Positions 47,865 through 59,837 of a stretch of DNA of 64,000 nucleotides are shown piece after piece. Below the pieces are notes generated by a model. That model had not been told where the DNA came from and made no database searches. It saw nothing but the letters and a program-made list of their open reading frames with translations. Made by a program: the position numbers and the translations under genes. Origin of the DNA: Pachyseris speciosa (lineage: Eukaryota > Cnidaria > Anthozoa > Scleractinia > Pachyseridae); the NCBI GenBank assembly GCA_016490735.1, contig JAEMWC010000135.1, positions 1,039,001 through 1,103,000 of the forward strand, written 5' to 3'. Numbering within the stretch: position 1 is the stretch's first letter; every line of letters begins with the position of its first letter.

Positions 47865-48026
47865 ATAGTAAACAAAGAACACGTCGAAACATGAACAGCA
47901 CTTAATAGGAAGTCGACTAAAAAGTTTCAGCACTAACTAAAGCGCATTATCCGTCCTTCACAGTGAATTGTTCAACAGACACGTAATGATCTGGAACAAA
48001 AAAGCAGCCTTCTTCAGTGTTTTAAG
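47865..48026 (+). other. Leader exon, type B, of copy 5
   Basis: Matches the leader of copy 2 (ends 21234), opening AGTAAACAAAGAACACGTCG and ending TTAAG|GTATGG at 48026/48027. Partner acceptor TTGGCAG ends at 48578. Confidence 0.5.
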
Positions 48027-48596
48027 GTATGGCTATCCTCTCGGTTTTCTTTGAGCTGATTAAAGCCGCTATCCTTCAAACTGATCATTCAGATTTAGAG
48101 GTCGTTTTGCATTGCTGATTCAAAACATACAAACTTCTTATACAAGATATAAAATTTTAATTCTCACTTATTTCCTTAAACCCCTTGAAACTCGAAATTC
48201 ATTTAAGTCAAAAGAATCCGAGCAAAATTCGTCTCCAGTGTGGTTAATATATAATGATCTCACGTTTTCACTCCTCAATCACGATGTCCCTGTGGTTGAA
48301 AATCTGAGGGATAAATTAAATTAGATGAGAGACAAAAGAGGCAGAAAGATAAAAGAGCGCTAGAAACAAACAACTAATTTCTAGCGACCTGAATTATGAT
48401 TTCCAGCACATTTCGTTGGTTTACGTTTAAAATCGAACAAACTCTAAAACTGGCCAAAATTTTTTTTACTGTATTAAGCGATGTAGAAAGACTCGATTTC
48501 GAATTGTAGCGCTATGGGGTTTCTTGTTCTTGATGGAAAAATATTCTTTCCACTGATTTGTGTTTACTTTGTTGGCAGTAGAAAGGTGCGTGAAAA

Positions 48597-50158
48597 ATGG
48601 TGATTATTCCGTTTAAAGTGCGTCCAGCCTTGATGTTTTCATTTGTGATGTTAGTTCTGGTTTATTTTTCTGGCCTTGCGGACAGCAAAACTGATAAACC
48701 ATCCAATATGGTAGGCAAATACAGTGCGTTCATATATATTATTACAAGAGACTGAAAATGCGTGTAAAAAGTAAAATCTCACTCGTTTACAGAATCTTGG
48801 CAAAGATTGGTAAAGCACAGCTTAAATTGGAATTTCTTTTAAATGTGTTTCAACCTGAAACTCAACCAACGATCAATGATAAACCAAAACGGGAGAACAG
48901 CAGGGATGTGCAGTACACCATTCATCAGGTGGAAAGAGGACGGTTCATTAACATTCATCACTGACTTGGTTGATTTTAGTTTTTCAAAGATCTTTGAAAG
49001 AACGAGTATTTACATTTTTGATTAACACAAAATAATTCGATAGAAGAGTTGATATGCTGGTACTTCGGGGGAGCAGGATAATTCTCCTAACAAAATTTTG
49101 TTCAGTATATTATGACCCATATTTGCATTTGTACCTTAGTCTTAATTACCATAGAAATCAATCACTGGACGAAGTGCTCGCTTTAAAAACTAAACTTACG
49201 CGTTTCTGATTTTTCATTCCTCGCAACCTCCTCCCTTCTATTACGCTGGCATTCCCGGACTTCATGGCAAGCCCGGTTCCCCTGGGTTACCAGGCCGTGA
49301 CGGACGAGATGGTCACGAAGGGGCTAAAGGGGATCAAGGAAAACGAGGGAAGCCTGGGCCCCAGGGACCTCCTGGTGTTATGGGCCCTGCTGGTATAAAT
49401 GGAACAGATGGTGCTAAAGGAGAGCCCGGTGTCCAGGGTCCTCCCGGTCAGAAAGGAGAGCGCGGAGAGACCGGGACGGGTGGAAAGCCTGGTGTGATGC
49501 CTTTTAAGAACTGGAAAGAGTGCGCCTGGAAAAACTTGAACGATGGTAAAGACAATGGTCTGATCAAGGTGAGTGGTGACGCGGTAACATGTTTTGTATC
49601 TTCTTAAGCCAAAACCTTTTTATTGTAATAAATGAGCATTTATAAACTGACTAAAAAGACATTGTGAAGTGCTGTCATATGACACATTTTAGCCCATACT
49701 TTTTGCGAACTGATAAAAAAGGAAAAAACACATTGTGTTATCAAAAAACTTATTCCAACATTTTCCCATATTATTACGTTTTTCTTTATTTCATTATGCA
49801 GGATTGTGTGTTGACAAAGAAGTTCTCTGACACAGCTCTTCATGTTGCCTGGACTGGTGCTATTAGAGTCCATAAGTGCAGGAATTGTTGCAAACGCTGG
49901 TACTTCACATTCAACGGTGCTGAGTGTTCAGCTCCCCTTCCCATTGACGGTGTTGTGTACTTGGGCTACGTAAGCAACAGTCAAAATCCTCACCGCGTCC
50001 GCCATATTGAAGGACACTGCAACAACGTCCACAAAGGAAAGGTGCGCGTGGGATTCTGGGTCGGTAATTGTCAGGGATATGGCAATGCTGACGCCTACAC
50101 AGACTGGATTTCAGTGTCCCGGATCTTTGTGGAAGAAGTTTCTAAAGCCCAGCCTTAA
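48597..50158 (+). CDS. CTHRC1-like, copy 5 (alpha), exon 2 acceptor AG lost
   Basis: Exon 1 is 48597-48710 (38 codons, signal peptide [20 protein letters not shown]..., donor ATG|GTAGGC). Exon 2 homology spans 49224-49568 (115 codons) and exon 3 is 49802-50158 ([32 protein letters not shown], ending EEVSKAQP). All frames are open. However, the bases before exon 2 are TTCATTCCTCG where copies 2 and 3 have TTCATTCCTAG, so the canonical acceptor is gone. The next AG in phase is GGCAAG ending at 49271, giving an in-frame exon 49272-49568 that keeps most Gly-X-Y triplets; skipping exon 2 would also stay in frame. AATAAA is at 50313-50318. Confidence 0.65.
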
Positions 50159-51005
50159 TTGTCTTTATACAAAGCCTTCAGACCTGCCCAAAAATGAAAA
50201 AAAAGCTTTAAGGGAAAAGTAAAAATTAACAGTTAGAGTAAATTTTTGCATCATATTTAACATAAATTAAAACCGAGTGCTGTGTTGCGGGAAACAAATT
50301 ATGATGTTGCTAAATAAAAGGCAGGATTGTTTAGAAAAAGAATGAATTTCTTTTCATTTCTCGTTTTCTTAGCTTTCACCAGCTTTTGAGAGTCTAAGGA
50401 TGGAATTGACTGGGTAGAAGACGACAAAATCCCAGAAAATTTGAGTGTGGCTGAACAACCTTTAAATTGTATTTTTTTATCATGATCAAAATATGATCAT
50501 TTTCCACCTCATACACTGTTCAAAGTCATACTTTTCCTGAGGTCAAACTTCACGATTTTAGAAATGGTAAAACCTGTTACATTCTTCATATGAAAGGAAA
50601 CCAAACATATTGACCATGACGCGGTGTTCACTGGCCTTTTTGCATATTTCCTCCATTTTCAAGAAAGACGAAAAAATCTGAGTGTGAGAAGATATTTTTT
50701 CTATAATATTGGTTTACCTACTCACGAGGGATCGAATTTTAAAAGTGTGCACTTGTTTGGGTAAGTGGGGAGAACACCTCCTTTTTTCGACTACCACCAC
50801 TTTTCGGACTGATCCCGCAATCAATAAACGAATTTTTCTCTCCTACCCCCAGCTCTTTTAGAACTTCTCACCCTCCCCTCTCCCGCCTTCCGTACTTTCC
50901 CGCCCCCAATTCTCCCGGGCTGGACCGCGCTCTCCACTTACACTGAAACCTTGACTAAAAATGTTTGCTTCCATTTTTTTTAATGTAAAGGAAGGTAAGC
51001 CGTTT

Positions 51006-51022
51006 TATTATTATTATTATTA

Positions 51023-51064
<42 letters not shown>

Positions 51065-51070
51065 TATTAT
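51006..51070. repeat. (ATT)n microsatellite
   Basis: About 20 ATT units with interruptions; the homologous site in X2 (30120-30155) is shorter. Confidence 0.9.
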
Positions 51071-51555
51071 CATTTTTCCTTCATTAATCCATAAACAACC
51101 TTGCGTTTCATACCGTTTATCTCCCATTTTTCTGGGCTTTTCGACACAATGTAGTTTCGGAGCTAATAACTCGATAACTAAGTTTCAAGTATCAAGGAGC
51201 TGCTGTACCGTGAATTTAATGGCAAATATTTTGTGATGGCAACGTTTTATCGATAATCTCTCCACCATAACCAACAAAGAAACGCATGGAAACTATGGTA
51301 ACATGAACAAAAATGTTTGGATTACTCTTTCAGGTGAGATTATGAGATTGATTCGTGACGTTTATTCAATTTAACGTTACTTTTTATGAAGCGTCAGTAT
51401 TTTCTTATGTTTCTCTTTTGCTTTTTGTTTTGGAAATTGTCTCAGTTCAGAACCTTCACCCACAAATTTCGTTGGCAAGTTACCAAGACCAATGAATTGC
51501 AAGGTAGTGGTCTAATGAACAGCCATCTCAGTGTCTAAACTATCAACAGTTCGTT

Positions 51556-52448
51556 CATAGCCAGAAATCCAAGACAGTCGGCGGATTGAACGGCGGGCGC
51601 GTATATTTTGATATTCAACATGGCGGGCGGACAAATTAAGGCTATTATTGTTTACATGCTCTTTACTTCGCTACTTTTAAGGATTATTGATCGAAATGTA
51701 TCCACAAAATCAATTTATAATTACCAAGTTTGAAATGACTTAATTGGTGTTACATCAGACTTGGGATATGTGAATATTTCCCTGTACTTCCTTCGATAAT
51801 TACTTCGAGGTTCCCGCTATTTTTCGAAATTCGGCCTGTTCATCATGTATCAAGTACCTAACTTGTTATGGGGAATACAACTGACCACTGTAAACACGTT
51901 AAAACAACATGGCGACCGTAGTGGAATGAAAGCAAGCCTCTCGAAGATGCAGTTTTCCTCCGTAATGGCTTCATTTCGGCTCGCCTCGCATTTCTGGAAA
52001 ATGCCACTATTTACATGGAAGACGCACCATGTTAAGAAAATTTGTTAGAGTCAAGAATATTACTTATCTTTGAATAAAATTATGGGAAATTAATTCAGTG
52101 CAGTTGTTTCCCCAAAGCTAACTAAGAAAACCATGAAGGTAAGACCTATTTAAATTAACATTGAGAGAAAAGTGTGGTTAGTTTATGAGATGATTTCGAT
52201 CAAAAAGGCACCATTTAGAACTGATTTTTCTCATATTTTACTCAATTATAACATGGTTCAAACTTGACTCTCTCTACTAAAATCATGTGGAATACTTAGT
52301 TTTGTGCGGCTACGCCACAAAATGCAAAACAATATTATTTTCCCTTCACTGTCTTTATGTTTCGCCGCCATGTTAAATCCGTGTGTGCGTGTTCCGCGCA
52401 TGCTTGAGGCCATTTTGTTAGCCATGTTGTATGGGATTTCTGGCTATG
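51556..52448. mobile_element. TIR element specific to block X3
   Basis: An 893-bp insert with ends CATAGCCAGAAATCC and its reverse complement. In X1 the flanks meet as CAGTTCGTTGAAAATTCATT. CAACATGGCGGGC near the left and the reverse word GCCATGTTG near the right extend the symmetry. No transposase was recognised. Confidence 0.7.
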
Positions 52449-53431
52449 TGAAAATTCATCTGCCAGTCACTGAGTCTTATAAACAGAACAGAGCGATTCC
52501 AACCAGCAAATTTCTCCTCAGTTTCCAAAGCAGAGGCTGTGTGACGACCACAATTTGCATTGCAACGCAAGTTCAAAAAAACAAGAAGAAAAGATTTAAG
52601 GCGTCCCTCTGGTTGACACGCCACCTGAATGTCTGATACCCCCCCCCCCCTTCCCTCAAAAAGAAGGCTCGGATCCGTTGATTGTCCCCCCCCCCCCCTT
52701 CTCCCCATCCTCCAGTCACGTGACCTATCCCAATTAAATCCAACTTCATCGTAACAAGCTGTCAGTAAAATGTAACAGTACCATTGCAAACAATTTTAAA
52801 AATTCTAAAAGCCTCATTTAAAACCGAAATGGTCAAAACTACTACACTTTCTCAGAGCATCATATGAGAAAAGCGCCATTCCAGTTATTTAAAAAAGCTG
52901 TTGAATCATGGGATTTATTTTTTGTCATGCGACTTAGGGTTTTAGTTTGGGTTAACGGATAAGTTCCCTCCCCACGACTCTGAGCCTGTTCGATATTCGA
53001 TTACTTTGAGTATCCCCAGTGGGGGATATTCATTAAAGAACAAAATGTAAGCCTATTGCCTTATGGCAAAATAAAACGCAGACCAATACACTGTTTTAGT
53101 CACTTCCTAATGAGTCACTGCAAGGTTTCTCAATAAAACATTTTATGTATTACTGATTCCTAGTGCTTTGTGAGTAATTCTATTCTCCAAACAGTTTGGG
53201 GGAAATTAAATATTAATAATTCCATATTGCAATACCATAAGTTCCAAAACTGCAAAATGTGAGTTCCGCCAACCCCGTGACGTAACACCGGAAGTCAGGT
53301 ACACACGCTCGATCCAGACCATTCTGTGCGCTGGGGTGGTGTTTGGTCATTTCCGTCAAGAGGATCGTGTGTTAGAAATATTTATTCTCTTGGGAAACGG
53401 TATCCGTGTGGTACTTCCTTATTCCTAAACC

Positions 53432-54126
53432 ACAATAGAATCACCAGAACAATCCCAGAAGAACCCGCTGTTAGGTTCCACTTCAGGATGATCAATAAAC
53501 TCCGAACAAGTTGGTTCTATAGGGAAAGCTTTTTGGTAATTATTAAGATACCTTCTTCAAACCAAGGTCCGCAATAGAATCACCAGAATAGTCCCAGAAG
53601 AACCCGCTGTTAGGTTCCACTTCAGGATGATCAATAAACTCTGAACAAGTTGGTTCTATAGGGAAGGATTGCTGGTAATTATTAACATACCTTCTTCAAC
53701 CCAAGGTCCGCAATAGAATCACCAGAATAGTCCCAGAAGAACCCGCCGTTAGGTTCCACTTCAGGATGATCAATAAACTCTGAACAAGTTGGTTCTATAG
53801 GGAAAGATTGTTGGTAATTATTAACATACCATCTTCAACCCAAGGTCCGCAATAGAATCACCAGCATAGTCCCAGAAGAACCCGCCGTTAGGTTCCACAT
53901 CAGGATGATCAATTAACTCCGAACAAGTTGGTTCTATAGGGAAGGATTGCTGGTAATTATTAACATACCTTCTTCAACCCAAGGTCCGCAATAGAATCAC
54001 CAGAATAGTCCCAGAAGAACCCGCCGTTAGGTTCCACTTCAGGATGATCAATAAACTCTGAACAAGTTGGTTCTATAGGGAAAGATTGTTGGTAATTATT
54101 AACATACCTTCTTCAACCCAAGGTCC
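53432..54126. repeat. 139-bp minisatellite, 5 units
   Basis: Units start at 53432, 53571, 53710, 53849 and 53988, with only a few substitutions between them. Confidence 0.9.
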
Positions 54127-54832
54127 GGCATGTTTGATCTTTGCTCATGACATGTTCAATTTGTCATCAAAATGACGGAAAGATATGTCTAACTCTCTCG
54201 CATATGATGTTTTGTTCACCGCCCTTAAAACGTTTCAAAGATTTTTATCTAGCGAGTTCATGATCTAAAGCGTTTCGATCTCACATAGAAACGTATCCTG
54301 CAATCTTCCGCTCATTTACATAACCTTACTTCCGTGTTATTGAAGCTCGCTTAAACAAATGAATTTGAGCCCAGCTGTTTTACTAAGTGAGACATATTAA
54401 TTAAAAATTCTCCAGTGTCATTTCGATGACAATTATTGCAACGGTTGAAATGCTGAGCACTATCAAAGGCCAAGCCAAGGCCAAGCGACATATGCCGGTC
54501 AAAGTTGGAGTTATACAAGGCAGACGTTTCAGCTGGCATCGCATTCGCTCAACAGGCCCGCGTAGCTGATAGCCTGCGGTTTATATATCAGCTGCTGTCA
54601 CCAGAGGTTCTTACGCCTGAAATCCCAACAGAAATCGGAATGCCATCTCCATCAACTGGCAAAGACATTCACTGCTAGTTTAAACACACGGTTTGAAATC
54701 ATCGATATCAGTGTGATAACGATTTTTGATGTGACGTAGTCTGAAAATTTGCAAAGTCGTAATCGCGCCTTTTCAGTTAGGATGGAAACAGCGCATCCAA
54801 TCAGTCATTCTAATTCGTGCCCCAGAAGACAT

Positions 54833-55087
54833 GGGGCGCTTACCATTTACACGATCCATCCGGGTGGAAATTCTAGGTGTAAATATTCAGTGCTTCAGCT
54901 TGTCCAAATGCAAAATGGACAAATCACAAAATGTACTGGTATCAACCGGAAATCTCAAAAAGAAAAGAAAAAGTGCGTTGATTAAGCCGATGGCCTATAA
55001 TTTCGGAAACGTTCCAAATGGAATGGTATGTACCATTTCATTTTCCAACCGGAATTTCCGGGTATTCCGTGTAAATGGTAAGGACCC
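54833..55087. mobile_element. MITE specific to block X3
   Basis: Ends GGGGCGCTTACCATTTACAC and, in reverse complement, GGGTCCTTACCATTTACACG, with a further GGAAATTC in each arm. The equivalent site in X1 (near 16765) and X2 is uninterrupted. It splits what would be the 16687-type ORF. Confidence 0.7.
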
Positions 55088-58000
55088 ATGATCTCCGTCC
55101 CCTCTTACTTCAGGAGAAGTAGTTTTAATTCGCAATCTTATGAAATCGCTATTGAATCCGCGTAAGAAACAATGACACTTTAGATGAGCTGTCTTAAATC
55201 GAATTGATTAAAATCAATTATGTCAACTCATAAACTTGCTCATGAAAACACCCTTGGCTTCAGGCAGCATAAAGTCTTCGTGGCATATGATCCAAAGACA
55301 CGAATTTTTGACCGATCTAAAATGTGAATAAATTATGGTAACAAAGTCACTGGTGGTTTTTCAGAACAAATGGCTATTTTTTTTGTTCTTTCGTATTTAA
55401 CCCGGGAGAGAGACTGCAACATTTATAAGAACTTTTTTTCAATCCAAGGACGCTTTCAGCAGTGAAAACTTAGGTATGTGTTGTTTTTCTGTTGAAGCTT
55501 CAAAGGTGAGAAACTTGTCTATAATTTTCGGGCGTTTCCTCCTTTGTGCAACGGTAGTGGACTATAAAGAGGAGAAAGAAGGAAAAAACCTGGCCGAACA
55601 ACGAGTGAAATTGTCCTGAGATGGAAGCTAGTGAAGAAGTGGTAAAAATCTTCAGCAAGCGTTTGTATTCAACAAAACTTTCGGATGATGCCTAGCTTAT
55701 GGAAATGCATAGTTTACTCAGGTAGGTGTCTCATCTGAATATTTAATAATAGTGACTTCTTAACAATAGCTCAAAACATTTCGCCAACAAATCTAACAAA
55801 AATGAGGGCTCTAAGGTCAAATCCCGAATTGTTTTGGCCCTTTTTTTATTTAACCTGGGAGCATCGTTTCGTGAACTTCGTAGAGATATTGCAACATCAA
55901 TATCCAAGCCGGGCCGATTTTCAGTAGCCATGTGTTGCTTCTCTATTGAAGGCACAAAGGTGAGGAACTTGTCTATCATTTTCGGGCGTTCTCGCCTCCT
56001 CCTTTGAGCAACAGTTACCTATAAAGAGGAGAGAGAAGGGAAAAACCTGGCCGAACAACGTGTCAAATTCTCCTGAGATTGAAGTTAGTGAAGAAGTGAT
56101 AAAAACTTCAGCAAGCGCCTGAATTCAATAAACCTTTCGGATGGAGGATGTGTCGAGTTTATGGAAATGCACAGTTTACTCAGGTGTTTTATCTGAATAT
56201 TTAATAATAGTGAGATCGTAACTGTGGCTCAAAAATTTGGCTCAACAAATCTAACAAAAATGAGGGTTCTTAGTAAAATCCCGATAGCGTAGTACCTTTA
56301 GCTTGTGCTAATATCTGTCTCTAATTTATTCGACGCGATTTCTATAACTAGTACTAATGAACAGAAAATTTACAGCATCAATACAAAAATTCCCAACTGA
56401 TGTTAAGCTTGGTAAAATAACCGATAATTTCGAATTCTTTAGAACCGACATCAGACCGTAGAGTGTAAAACTTGTCTGTCTTCAATCGAATGTTAACTCG
56501 TATTCAGAACGCTTGAACTTTGGTCCCGCGGTTGCTTAAAATGATGGACATAGTTCAGTTACCTTGTTCAATTTTTAACTGAATTCCGAACGTACGTATG
56601 CTCGCGTGAAAGTTACATTGTCAGTCGAATTTCTCCACCAAAGGCTACATTTCCACCAAAGAAATACAAAATTTGATATAAATTTACTAAGTCAAACTTA
56701 GGGAAAGGAAGTGAGAGGCTCAGTGTACAGAAATTGTTTATTGAGGCAATCAAGGAGAAATGAACGCTTGAACTTTGGTTCCGCCGTTGCGTTGATTTTT
56801 AAGCAGATTCCGAACGTAGCTAGGTACGCTCGCGTGAACATCGTCAGTCGAATTTCTCCGCCAAAGACTACATTTCCGCCAAAGAAACACGAAAGGAAAT
56901 GAGATGTTTGCTGTACAGAAATTGTTCATTGTGGCAATCAGGATAAAAAAAACCCTGCTGTACGAAATGGCAACGCTACCAAAAAAAGATCAGAAATATT
57001 TTGACCTAAGGACTGATCAAAAATAGAAATTTATTTTCGAATCAACAACGTTCATACCCTTTCAATGTAAACGAATTTACAGTGCGTGACTCGTTCAATA
57101 AACGGTGCACATATTACTGACATACATAGATGACGGCATCATTCAGTTGGCTAATGTCGTCTTTCTGCAAACAAGTCAAATTCACGTCGTTTGTTTTGTA
57201 CAGAAATTACTCTTTCAGTCTTTTCTGTTCATAACTCTAGCGTCATTCCCCATATAAAAATTATACAGCCAGTCACGAATGTCTTAATTCATTAAGTTCG
57301 AATTCTTCTAAGACGCTGAACAATATCAGTAATGGAATTACTGAGCCCTGACACAAACTTCTCTATTTATGGAAGAATCTACAAAAATGTTTCACGCAAA
57401 TGACGGTGCTTAAGCGTTTCATTCTCAACACGTATCTTATTACCATTGGCCAGTCGACATGGACAAAACGAAAACTAAATACCGTTGATCTTCAGTGTCG
57501 TTTATGATGAAATTTTTGTGATCCTTTAGTGTCACTATCTGCGGTATTCTTACATAGTGGGAACCAAATTCAGATCAGGGGGGTTTGATGTGCTTGGCAG
57601 GGAGTGCCAAAGCGAGGCATCATAATCCGTGCTTTTATGCGTCGCTCATCTAGTGATATCAGTTCGGAGAATCATTGTTAAAAAAAAATACTATCCCGCT
57701 TTTTCGCAATAAAGTACTTCTCTGTTCTTTGGCTTTTATAGCTTTACAACTGAAAATAGCCGGTTTGCTGGAAATTGTGCAAACAGAAATGAGAATATCA
57801 AATATTAGCAATGTTGGAAATGTTGCTTGAAATATATTTTGTGTGGAGAATTGGATGCAATTATTTTCTCGGAAACAATTTACTTTAATTAGGGAAATTA
57901 AATCTTAAAGGTGTCGAAATCTTAAAAACAGCAAATCTTTCATTGCCCACGTTAGTAAGAAAGAAAAGGATTACATCTTGCCAGGAAATGTTAGATTTAT

Positions 58001-59019
58001 GGTGTCTATGTGCTAATATTCTGGTTTTGGCAATTGTTTGATTCTAAAAATATTTTCCGTGATTCAACATTCAGAGCAAAATAGAACTGGAAGAAGTGAG
58101 AAATCATAATCAATTTTCTTGTGCGTTGCTAAGTGATACCAATTTGAAGAATCTCTACATTTAAAATGAAACCGAAGAAGCTCATTTTCGCAGTAAAGTA
58201 CTTCTGTTCTTTGGCTTTCATAAGTTTAAGAAAAAGACGGTTTTCTAGAACGCGTGTACAGAAAGATGAGCATGTCAGTTCAACTCAAATACCGATAATG
58301 AAAATGTTTCAGTAAATGTTGTGGGACTAGAGAACTGGATGCAATTTTATATTTCTCGGAAATACGGTTAGTTTAGAGGGCAGTATCATGGATTGTTACT
58401 ATAAAACTCTGGAAAAAAAAGAGACCCGTTTGTCACTCGCCAACGAGAAATAATGGCCAAATTTCCTTCAAAACGAGTATTTTAGATCACACAGTAACCA
58501 TTCTGAAATGTGTTTAGTTATGCGTAGCCAAGATGAAAATTGATACCAAATTGAAAAAGTCGGGCCAACGTTCTGAAGTTCTTCCCTTGCATCTTAGATG
58601 AAATAGATGATAACTTACTGTGGCTCATTGTTTATTGTAAATTTTACTTGATTTTATCTCACTGGCAATCCAGCAGCAATTCATGAATGAAAAAGACACT
58701 GAAAATTGATTTTAGTAATTTTTTGCCCAAAATATGGGATAATTACGATGATACTGTCCCTCTAACTTTAATTCTGGAAGAAATCTTCAACCCGGAAATG
58801 TTTTAATCCCCACGTTACAGAGTAAGAAAAATATAATGTCTTGCTAGTCAGTAAATGTTAGCTCTATGGTGTGCACCTTGGAATATTCTAACTCCAACAA
58901 TTCAGTTTGCTTCAACAAACAGGACAAACAATCTTTGCTGTAATTGGATGTAACCAGACAGTCAATTACTCGTAGCGATTACGTAATCTTGAAACAGTTC
59001 AATTACAGTCCTGAAGGAT

Positions 59020-59177
59020 GGTAAACAAAGAACTCGCCTGAACACGAACAAGGGTCAACAGCAAGGATGACATATTCTAGCGCTAAAGAAAAGTTGCTTA
59101 TTGTGTTCCTTTACTGTGGTCTGTTGTGGAAGTAGCTGGAGCGAAAGACCAGTAGTAACTTTCTTCCGCGAGTGCAG
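59020..59177 (+). other. Leader exon, type A, of copy 6
   Basis: Opens GTAAACAAAGAACTCGCCTG, ends GTGCAG|GTATGG at 59177/59178. Partner acceptor CATCAG ends at 59823, 14 nt before the ATG. Confidence 0.5.
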
Positions 59178-59837
59178 GTATGGCTGTTTTCACAAGCAGG
59201 TTTTTTTCTTTTTGTTTAACATAACACACGGTTTTTAAAACCTGTAGAAGTCATTTTTCTTAGGAAACGGCCATTCTAATAGAAGATAAAACTTTCAAAA
59301 ATCTTCCTGTTGAAGCAAATCTTTGTAGAATTAAGATCGACCCCATATAACTTTTTAGACTGAAGTATTTCGCTGAAAAGGTTGTTTGGTGTTTAAACTT
59401 TATTCCTAACCTTTGTGGAAAGCTTATGATATCACTATGCTGCAGTCATAAGAGAGGTTATCAGATTGCACTGTTAAACAAAAAAAATTCCTGTATCAAA
59501 CTTGAACCAAAATAGTCGCGCTCGTTTCTATTGGTTTTCAAGATTTCTTCTGCTAAAATTCGGAAATAAATAACACCCAAGGAAAAGAAATTGAATTGAA
59601 AGAAATAAACTAGTTAATACAAATACAGTGATCAAAGAAAGTAAAGTCTCAATTTGGCAGAAAGTTAACCGGAATGGTAAAACTAAAACTTTGAGCACCA
59701 TGCAGTAGCTAAACCTAACAACTGAATGGTGTATTGTGGCATTTCTTAGGGAACGACCAATTTACATTAGCTGTAAACAGTGTTTTTCAAACTACCTGAT
59801 CATTTTTACTTTTTCCGCATCAGATTAGTGAGACGAA

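Larger units (their letters stand above)
50330..59640. repeat. Array block X, third instance (3' flank of copy 5)
   Basis: Colinear with the other block X instances, with private insertions at 51556-52448 and 54833-55087 and five minisatellite units. Poly-C runs are near 52638-52650 and 52687-52699. I see no conserved coding frame. Confidence 0.75.

Noticed and set aside
53432..54126. CRISPR-like array
   Set aside because: The units are contiguous 139-bp repeats without unique spacers, in eukaryotic DNA; this is a minisatellite.
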